Positions 57,101 to 64,000 of a DNA stretch of 64,000 bases are shown piece by piece. A program made the position numbers and the translations under genes. A model generated the notes under the pieces. The model was not told the origin of the DNA, made no database searches, and saw only the letters and a program-made list of their open reading frames with translations. Source of the stretch: Pteria penguin (lineage: Eukaryota > Mollusca > Bivalvia > Pterioida > Pteriidae); NCBI GenBank assembly GCA_035048485.1, contig CM068582.1, positions 31,733,096 through 31,797,095 on the forward strand. The letters are read 5' to 3'. Position 1 is the first letter of the stretch. Every line of letters starts with the position of its first letter.

Positions 57101-60100
57101 AATCACATATGGACATAAAGAGAAACATCCAATACAAATTATATATTGTGCTTAGTAATGCATATTTCCTAACTTTTTATTATGAATAAAGGAGAGATCA
57201 GTGGCGGCTTCAGAGCCCCCACCCCCATTTTGCCACATATTTACATGTAAAAATCCAGATTTGGCACCAAAAATGACCGAGTAGTTTGGCTAATACACAC
57301 CCACCCCCCTTTCGAAAATTCTGCATCCACCACTGGAAATGATAAGGATATTATAGAGACAAAAGAAAACTCGTGTAACCCTATGACTGACTTCTTTTTA
57401 TCATCAATGCTAGTGGGAAAGTGGTTACAAAGGACGGTTGTCCTATAAATACTTTGAACATCAAGTTTAAAGCGTTAATTTATGTGCATGCTCAATATGA
57501 GGACTCCAATTTTATGCATTTTGAGGAAAATTGATACACTTCACAACATCAGAGGTACTTATTTTTAATTCTTTCTAGACAATACCCATTTTAACTGAAA
57601 TGTCCTACCAGACATTTGACGAATAAAGTAAAAATATTCTTCTTCTTTTATTGTCATTGATATTCGTACGACATTACTTAGGCATGTTTTAAATATTTTG
57701 TGAGACAGATTCCAACAAAACAATTAATGTTTTGATTCACAATGCCGTTAAGTTTCCTCTTCAAAATGGATTGCTTCTTCTTTGTTTTGTTTTTGGGGGT
57801 TTTTATTTTTGTTTTTTATTCATTTATTCATTTACAATGTGTACTTAGTGTTATTTCTAACTGACACACTAAGTTATGTTAAGAGTCCGAAGCCTACATT
57901 TCATAAAAGACTTTGATGGATTTCAGAAATAGCTAGTAGTGGTATGCCACACAACTCATCTTGTGTAATGATGTTAGATAATTTTTAAGACTTTCGGATC
58001 TGTTATTTATATATATCAGGTTGTGAATATAAGGGGCAATGCAAAGATTCTAACAGCATATGGACAGAAGGCTGCTTCACATACAAATGCTTCACGTCCG
58101 ATATATGGGCCTATTACCGACTTATACAGGGAGGTAAGGTACGAAGTTTCTTATTCGTCTGTGTTTTGTATTAAGGATAATAATTGGTTTGACTGCGATT
58201 ATTAGAAGCTCGATATCTATACACAGGGACTTTAAAAACGCCTATATGTTTTTTTCATGTAAAAATATAAATGTTTTGAAAATAAATCGATTTGAATATC
58301 TGTGTGATTGCGGTAACTTTCATGCTATCGGCGAGACATATCACACAACCATAACGCAATACTGCTTATCCGTGCGCTTTTCAAAAAGTACTCGACCACG
58401 TAATCTGCATTGAGTCATTTTCTTCAGAAATAACGTATACCGGTACCTGGTGCCTTATCTATCCTGATTTCAAACTTTGCTTCATTAAAACTAACGCCTG
58501 TAATGCTTAGACTGTCTGAGCAACAGAGGTATGCTGTTCTTGGCCTTGTAGACGCCGGCGTAAATCAAGGTATCATCGAAGGACGCTTCAACGTCCATTT
58601 GTCTACAATCACGACATTTGTACGGATGTATCGGACCACAGGAAGTGTTAAGGATCGTCCTTAAAGTGGTCAGCCACGCGTAACGACAAGACGTTTTCAT
58701 AAGACAACGTCATCTACGTGACAGGTTTGCGACAGCCGTAAGAGATGTCAAGAGATGTGATAGGTCGTCACGGTAGGTAAATCCACCTCAGGACAGTACG
58801 CCGAAAGAGTAAGGTTTGTTATGCCGTCGCCCATTGAAAGGCTTGATCTTAACTCTTCGCCACCGAAAAAATCGTCTGACCTGGTCCCGGAGCATGCTTG
58901 CTAATCGACGTAATTGGCATGACGTAGTGCTAAGCGACGAATCAAGATTCAATTTGGCAATGGCTGATGGAAGACAGCGCATTTATAGGAGACGCAAAGA
59001 ACGTTCTGCCGCAAACTGCATAATTGAGCGTGACAAATTTGGCGGTGGTGGCGTCATGGTTTGGGGAGCCATCAATCAACATTTCAAGTCATCACTGGTT
59101 ATTTTGAAGAACACTCTTACCGAGAGGGGCTACATCGATCATATTTTACAGCCTGAATTACTTCCATCAGTTCAACGTCATCAAGCTGTTAACAATCCGT
59201 TGACGTTTCAACAAGACAACGCACGTCCGCACACGGCTAGAGTCACCTTCAACTTTCTAATCATCCAGGGACTTAATGTAATGGATTTCTCAACACGTTC
59301 ACCCGACCTCAGTCCTATAGATCACATGTGGGATGAGTTAGGGAGACGTTTAAGTAAACGTCACCGTCAACCAAGAACTGTGGATGAGTTCGCACGTGCT
59401 ACTCAAGAAGAGTGGAATAATATTCCTATGAGAAAAATTCGAACTTTATGTCAATCCATGCGGTCCAGATTGTGTGCATTCGTTAAAGCAAATGGGGGTG
59501 TACTCGTTTCTAAACAAAACACATGAAATTTTGGACGTGGTATACATAACTGATGAAATCAAATAATTTTTTAAAGAAAAGTGTGCTAGTATCAATCATG
59601 TTGTCAAATATAATTCAAATTTTCTAAATAAATCAATTTTGATGCAATTATTTACCCTAGTTGTTGATTAAACTATAATGATATTAGATAGGCGTTTTTA
59701 AAGTCCCTGAGTATATTTATACTTGACTCAAATTTGTCTCCGACAGTGTTGAGATATGTAACGTCTTCCTTCAGTACTTTATGACTTCAAATGTAATTAT
59801 GCTTAATAAAATTATGTTTTATAGTATATATAATTATATAGCTCCTTAACTTTATTAACGGTAATGTTCATTTGTATTACGAATATAAAACGAAAATACA
59901 TAATGCATAATAAAATGAAATAAATGAGCATTGTATTAATTTGTGTATTTGATAGGTTGTGCCGATGATGAGGGTAACTGCTGGAAAGTGGGAGAAACAG
60001 TAAATAGGCATTGTAACAGATATGAATGTCAGATAGTCGGATCAGGATGTTATCAACTAAAAACTTTATATTTAGGTATGATTTCAGCCATCACAGTATA

Positions 60101-60173
60101 TGAATGCCAGCCAGCGGGTGTTGAATATCATATATCCGGGACTAAATTTGTGATAATACATGCAGAAACATAA
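54026..60173 (+). CDS. Secreted cysteine-rich repeat protein (4 coding exons), VWC-like
   Basis: Joined CDS: 54026-54125, 54771-54902, 58020-58133, 59956-60173; 564 nt, 187 residues. All introns are GT-AG and all junctions are phase 1, splitting Glu or Gly codons. The N-terminus MPHLFYTLASVLIAFANG is a good signal peptide with cleavage likely before AIFQ, so the product is secreted. Each later exon carries a Cys-rich unit ending in a C-x4-C motif: CTTYEC, CFTYKC, CNRYEC. Second-exon features (GINYKHGDRWQQKGKPCTTY) recall von Willebrand factor C-type modules, but the full VWC cysteine pattern is not present. I know no specific function. Symmetric phase-1 exons suggest growth by exon duplication. 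An alternative model uses the GT at 60076 and continues to an exon I cannot place. Confidence 0.78.
54126..54770 (+). other. Intron 1 of the Cys-rich gene
   Basis: Contains a diverged GAAGAGACATAAG-module copy at about 54160-54260 (GAAGAAATATAAGTTGTCGG, AATGTGCGTACAGTGTACCA). Nothing else seen. Confidence 0.6.
54771..54902 (+). CDS. Cys-rich gene exon 2
   Basis: Acceptor TTTTTTCTAG, donor CGAG|GTAATG, phase 1 at both ends. Reads ENCKPVCPCIMDGINYKHGD and RWQQKGKPCTTYECKNGYYQ, then ATYR. Five cysteines; GxxYxHGDxW and KPCTTYEC are VWC-like. Confidence 0.88.
54903..58019 (+). other. Intron 2 of the Cys-rich gene
   Basis: About 3.1 kb, with (GT)n at 56139-56179 and a MITE at 57199-57335. I scanned for further phase-1 Cys exons and found none. 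Confidence 0.65.
57199..57335 (-). mobile_element. MITE of the CAGTGGCGGAT family, copy 3
   Basis: Plus strand begins CAGTGGCGGCTTCAGAGCC and ends GCATCCACCACTG, with AAATCCAGATTTGGCACCAA and GACCGAGTAGTTTGGCTAAT inside: the reverse complement of copies 1 and 2. Confidence 0.75.
58020..58133 (+). CDS. Cys-rich gene exon 3
   Basis: Acceptor ATATATCAG, donor GGAG|GTAAGG, phase 1 at both ends. Reads GCEYKGQCKDSNSIWTEGCF and TYKCFTSDIWAYYRLIQG: cysteine spacing C-x5-C-x10-C-x4-C. Confidence 0.9.
58222..59711 (+). mobile_element. Tc1/mariner-type transposon
   Basis: 1490 bp, flanked by TA on both sides (58220-58221, 59712-59713). The terminal inverted repeats are 24 bp with one mismatch: CACAGGGACTTTAAAAACGC plus CTAT on the left (58222-58245) and the mirror at 59688-59711. 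It carries a broken transposase in the same orientation as the host gene. The insertion is in intron 3 of the Cys-rich gene, 88 bp after exon 3. Confidence 0.95.
58503..59526 (+). pseudogene. Tc1-like transposase, N-terminus broken
   Basis: N-terminal helix-turn-helix part starts at 58503 (MLRLSEQQRYAVLGLVDAGV) and stops at TAA 58662-58664, in the middle of the usual basic linker (GSVKDRP*SGQPRVTT). The frame then shifts (RQDVFIRQRHLRDRFATAVR, TAG near 58774) and shifts again. From about 58816 the catalytic part is open to 59526: SDESRF (first D at 58936), FQQDNARPHTA (second D at 59215), SPDLSPIDHMWDELGRR. The third acidic residue is Asp (GAT 59320), 34 residues after the second, so DD34D instead of the usual Tc1 DD34E. 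The lesions upstream make it non-functional as it stands. Confidence 0.92.
59956..60173 (+). CDS. Cys-rich gene exon 4 (terminal)
   Basis: Acceptor TTTGATAG; completes the Gly codon and reads GCADDEGNCWKVGETVNRHC, NRYECQIVGSGCYQLKTLYL, then GMISAITVYECQPAGVEYHI and a TAA at 60171-60173. AATAAA signals at 60379 and 60395 support a terminal exon. A GT at 60076 (TTTAG|GTATGA) would also leave in phase 1, so an alternative splice onward cannot be excluded. Confidence 0.82.
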
Positions 60174-60400
60174 AAGGAAAACAGCTGACACCCCTCATTT
60201 TTATGTAATCATTACTCTGTTTTCATGAACAATGCATTCATGAAAATTTTTACTAGATTAACAAATTTTTTAATATTTATAATTAAAAATGTGTATTGGT
60301 GTTTCCCTTATGATTAATATGGTCTTATGCTTGTCGACTTCTGGACAAATGAGACATTAATGCAGTCAAACATGAACAAATAAACACAGTTACAAATAAA
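60174..60400 (+). other. 3' UTR of the Cys-rich gene with poly(A) signals
   Basis: Two AATAAA hexamers lie at 60379-60384 and 60395-60400, about 210-230 bp after the stop. Confidence 0.55.
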
Positions 60401-60619
60401 TCTGTATGTTATACATCAAAGGAGCTTGATGCAAACAACTGTCGATAACCACTCCCCATTCTTACTTCCCTATAAATTAGGGACGTATTAAAGGATAGGG
60501 CACATGAATTGAAAGTTGTTAATTCCAAGCTCTTGTATAGTACATGTAGAAATATATTTGCTTATATTGTTGTCTCCGAAAGGAAAACAAATTAGTAATG
60601 ATCTTGAAACGTAACCATA

Positions 60620-62745
60620 TGCTGGGCTCTTTTATGCTTGGACATTTTCCTTCCTGGGGACATGCTAATTCTGGCAAGATGCATGAAAAAAAAAATAAAA
60701 AGCCTTCAAGTTTGGCAAAATCACATTATTCCATTAATTCTTGTCCTAGTAGATTCTTTCTCTGAATTGCTAATACGGGTTTAGAGTCACAATGACGAAC
60801 TCAATCCATTCCATATCACATATATTTAGTAGTCCCTGATATTAATAGAAGTTATGATTGTATTTTAACATTTATAATCCATCCTTTATATGGAGAAAAA
60901 GCTTGGAGTGTCAGAAGCTAGACACAGATTTAGCTATCTGGAGTGCAACAAGTTTGTTTTTACCAATCCTGTTTCAGCAGATTGCATCACTATCCCGTCT
61001 AGACTTGCTGCAAAGAATTGATGTTTACCAGATAATTCTACTGTAACATTTTCATATTGCTTTGCCTTCTTTATCCTATACTCCTCAATGGTTGATCTTT
61101 CTTGTGTGCTTGGTGCCCATACATTTGACATACATCATGTTTTAATAAATTTGGAAATGGAAGAGATGGATTTATTTTCACTATACTTTCACAGTTTGAG
61201 ACTGTCAATCTCGGTGTGCATTTTCCCTGATAATGGTTGCTGTGATGTCGCTGCTGTAATATGTTGAATCATGGATATGATCTTTAGGATACTGTGTTTA
61301 CAGGACATCGTTCGTTAGCTGGGATATCACTTACATCTATGGCTTCTATACCACAGGGTTCTCTCGCCTTCTGTCTTGAATTCATTATTAGAGAGTGTAC
61401 CTTTCTCTTAAATCCTTTTGATTTGGGGGTTGTTTTCTTACTCTGATGTTTTCTTGCATTTTCTGACGTTTTCCTTCTGCGTTTTTAAAAGTAGTTCATT
61501 CGTAGCCACCCATCACAGCACCGTCCATGCAAAAACTCCCTGTTTCACAAGTTGTAGATTTTTCCTCCGTCACACTTCCTACGAATGTGCACCCATTTTC
61601 CTGCAAGGCTACTAGTATTGTTACCCAATTAATCTTTTCAGCAATCAAATTAAGAAGCCTTCATACATCTTGGATTATGAATCATTTCACATCAGTATAT
61701 TTTATGTGGATATCGAATCTGGCTTCCTCCTGAGCTTCAATGGATACCCTTTTAGTCAAATAAGTAGCTTGTTCAGAAAAGATGTCACCTTGATATGATG
61801 TGTTATCAATACATTGAAAGCATGTTACAGCTCTGGATTGTCAGTAGATGATGAAACATTTGCTTAACAGAAATGGGAGTTAGCAGTTTAGTATTCAATG
61901 ACATGGTGAACAGAGTTCTTAATGTCATGCTTCAGCATTTTAATTGCGCTTTGACGATGTTTGTTATCCAACTCGGAAGAAAGTAACCCGATGGAACTTT
62001 AAAAAGCAGATACTAATTTCCCTTTTGTGGTATTCCACAAATAATTTTCCCTTGTACAATGGATTTCCGGTTACGGTTGACTCTTTTCCCTGCAGTTTTA
62101 TTAAAGATGTATGGGGTCCTGGATCCAAATTTTGACTTACTGCTGTATTACACGATAAGCAATATTTATTCCTTATACCTATGTGCAGAGGCATCTTTCC
62201 CAATTATGAATGCCACACTCTCTAAAGCATTGTACGTGTGCTTGTTAGTCCGTTTACTCCATCTCCCGTCAATTATTCCTCAAATTGCGGGCACTCGCAT
62301 TTGTCTACTGCTAGTCTCCATTCTTCTGCTCCTACTTTTAGCATATTTGTTTGCAACCCGTTATTCTACAACCTACCAATCTCCTCCTCTATAGTCCTGA
62401 AAATGATGTTTGAGATAGACCTGGTTCATCCGTTGTCCCCATTTCATTTAAAATGGAGACCAATTCCCCGTCGACATACTCCCCCGTACGGCCCTCACAT
62501 TAATATCATATCTCCTACTCCTTTTGTATCGATGGACTAGTCTCACACCGAGACTCTGCTTTGTTTTCCTTGCACCTAATGACAATTATTGTCGTCAACC
62601 CAATACTACTAATCTTAGATTCCATAATTAATTCTTTTTATGGTAAAATCAAACCCCTGGGGACACAAGCATGTATTTATTGTTATTTGCGGGAAAAAAT
62701 CTAAATTGACAAGTCTACAACCACGAGGTGTTGAATACGGTTTTG
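60620..62745 (-). pseudogene. Decayed Mutator-like transposase fused to a YqaJ-type nuclease region
   Basis: Read on the minus strand across many frameshifts and stops. N-terminal piece GCRLVNLDFF (about 62730); DINVRAVRGSMSTG (about 62510); IIDGRWSKRTNKHTYNALES (about 62290-62230); GKMPLHIGIRNKYCLSCNTA then PGPH (62200-62110); RQSAIKMLKHDIKNSVHHVI (about 61950-61890); a CDGGKIYN and GSFCMDGAVMGGYE segment (about 61570-61500). The C-terminal part is YqaJ-like: HQFFAASLDGIV and GLVKTNLLHS (61030-60940), then a worn LPELA-like end (about 60640). Order and spacing fit invertebrate transposon proteins that join a Mutator-like transposase to a YqaJ/RecE-like exonuclease. Element ends were not found. 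Confidence 0.72.
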
Positions 62746-64000
62746 CGTTCTATTGTATTTTCATTTAAGACGTGTTGTGTGAAAAAAAGGATTTATACAT
62801 TGTAAGCTTTACTCTTTAGTTCAACGAATACTTGTAATTTTTAATCTGTACAGATAATGCCACGCATCTCATTCTATTTCACATTCTTCTCACAAAGCTG
62901 TATTTCTGATGACCAGAATGTTTAGATTTTCTTTTACATCAATTTATATCTGTTTTTACCTAAACAATCTTGCACATCCTTCTTTTCACTATCCATTTTT
63001 TCAAGTGTTGTATACGTTCTTCACATATATTGAATTCGGGATGGATGTAGATTCTATCATGCCATGAGTTTTAAGCGAAATAAATAGTTTTAATGACCTT
63101 ATTTCAGAAAAATTATTATACCATTAAAATAAAATATATGAATAAAGGCTTTGAAAAATTTACAACGTCGGGCCGAGTAATCATAAAGATCAGATCAATA
63201 TTGTTATGCCTTACGGTTATTATTCATATGATATATGAATGCAAAACTATATCATATCACAATAGCTGTACATCAATAGACACTGAATCTTATCAAAATA
63301 TCAACAAATCAGTTTTCGTAGCCTTGTTTTCGTCTACCGCACCTAAGATTAGAAAAACATCAAACGGAAATGATTCCTATCAAAATGAAATCCATAATTA
63401 CCGGTATTCAGACAATGTATTTTATCACGATTTAACGTAGTTTTTTTCCTAATCATTAAATCTGAATAAAAAGGTAATGACTGTTTTGGGTTTATCGAAT
63501 ATTTCCTACTTTGAAAATACTTCTTTCAGTTTCAAGACTTTTCGAAAGCACCTCGAATTTCAGTAGATTTCCATCAAATACTATATGATCGGGATAAACG
63601 AATCTATTTATCCATTAAAACTGTTTTGGTAGTCATGATTTCCGATTGATTTTATACATATATATCCATTTATACATTTGTTAATATTACGTCCTCCATA
63701 GAAAAGCATTTAACTGTACAATTTTCATTTCTATATATTTAAAATACCTTTTGGTGAACTTGAAAGTGCGCATGGATTTGAATTCGTTTTTAACTTATGT
63801 CAATTCTGATCCATTAATTGTTAAGATTTTTCTCAAAATTGTTTCTCATTATCATTTGATGATAAAAATAAAGTGTTTTCGCTGAAGATTATTGTTATTA
63901 TCAAATTGTATGCAGAGAAATTCATCATCAAGTGATTTTGAATAATTGTGAATACTATCCATCTTGGAGTTTTTATAGAAAAGATGTAAAAGAAAACATT
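62746..64000. other. AT-rich terminal region
   Basis: No recognised gene apart from the uncertain ORF at 63138-63440. Possible acceptors (TTATTTCAG at about 63108, TTCTTTCAG at about 63531) lead to nothing I can assign. Confidence 0.5.
63138..63440 (+). CDS. Uncertain ORF, possible small secreted protein
   Basis: From ATG 63138 (MNKGFEKFTTSGRVIIKIRS) the frame is open for 100 codons. A hydrophobic stretch (SILLCLTVIIHMIY) could act as a signal peptide or anchor, followed by a polar Ser/Asn/Tyr-rich region. No family recognised. A longer open frame is notable in DNA this AT-rich, but codon bias cannot be judged and an accidental ORF is quite possible. Confidence 0.2.
   Translation: MNKGFEKFTTSGRVIIKIRSILLCLTVIIHMIYECKTISYHNSCTSIDTESYQNINKSVFVALFSSTAPKIRKTSNGNDSYQNEIHNYRYSDNVFYHDLT

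Noticed and set aside
61418..62540. Plus-strand ORFs at 61418-61733 and 62059-62540
   Set aside because: They are antisense shadows of the Mutator-YqaJ relic, whose motifs are on the minus strand.

Overview
The window is AT-rich eukaryotic DNA whose genes are split by introns. Short exons have GT-AG borders and consistent phases, and they sit in long introns full of microsatellites, minisatellites, SINEs, MITEs and decayed transposons. The repeat types (tRNA-derived SINEs ending in AATCAATCAATC, Mutator-YqaJ and Tc1 relics) and the protein content suggest a lophotrochozoan, most likely a bivalve mollusc. The species assignment is inference.

Layout. Positions 1-11.2 kb hold no recognisable gene. 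They contain a decayed reverse transcriptase on the minus strand (about 2.04-3.8 kb), fragments of its 3' part in the opposite orientation (8.9-9.5 kb and 11.9-12.2 kb), and a ~395-bp tandem repeat seeded around a (TA)n tract (4.86-5.85 kb). From 11.2 to 44.9 kb lies one complete TRPC-family cation channel gene on the plus strand. It has a candidate core promoter and noncoding first exon (TATA box at 11253, exon ending 11417) and 15 coding exons (14199 to the stop at 44038). These join in phase to 1014 residues. The protein has ankyrin repeats, the TRPC zinc-binding knot, six membrane segments, a TRP box, a CaM/IP3R-binding-like helix and a C-terminal VRL. It most resembles TRPC4/5, but the pore has Phe-Gly-Arg where relatives have Phe-Gly-Leu.

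From 44.9 to 54 kb the sequence is intergenic: a SINE with an internally expanded minisatellite, simple repeats and one unexplained coding-like segment near 47.9 kb. From 54.0 to 60.4 kb a second plus-strand gene encodes a small secreted cysteine-rich protein (187 residues, four coding exons, all phase 1 at internal borders, one Cys-rich repeat per exon). A Tc1-like transposon lies in its third intron, 88 bp after exon 3. From 60.6 to 62.7 kb there is a minus-strand wreck of a Mutator-like transposase with a C-terminal YqaJ-type nuclease region. The last kilobase is AT-rich with one open ORF of uncertain status.

The two genes show no sign of acting together. The most notable points are the atypical TRPC pore and tail, two minisatellites that appear to have grown from the same ~32-bp internal module of a SINE, an inverted SINE pair just upstream of the pore exon, and several well-bounded mobile elements. 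I found no new defence-like or operon-like system. No database search or computation was possible; all family calls come from reading motifs by eye.
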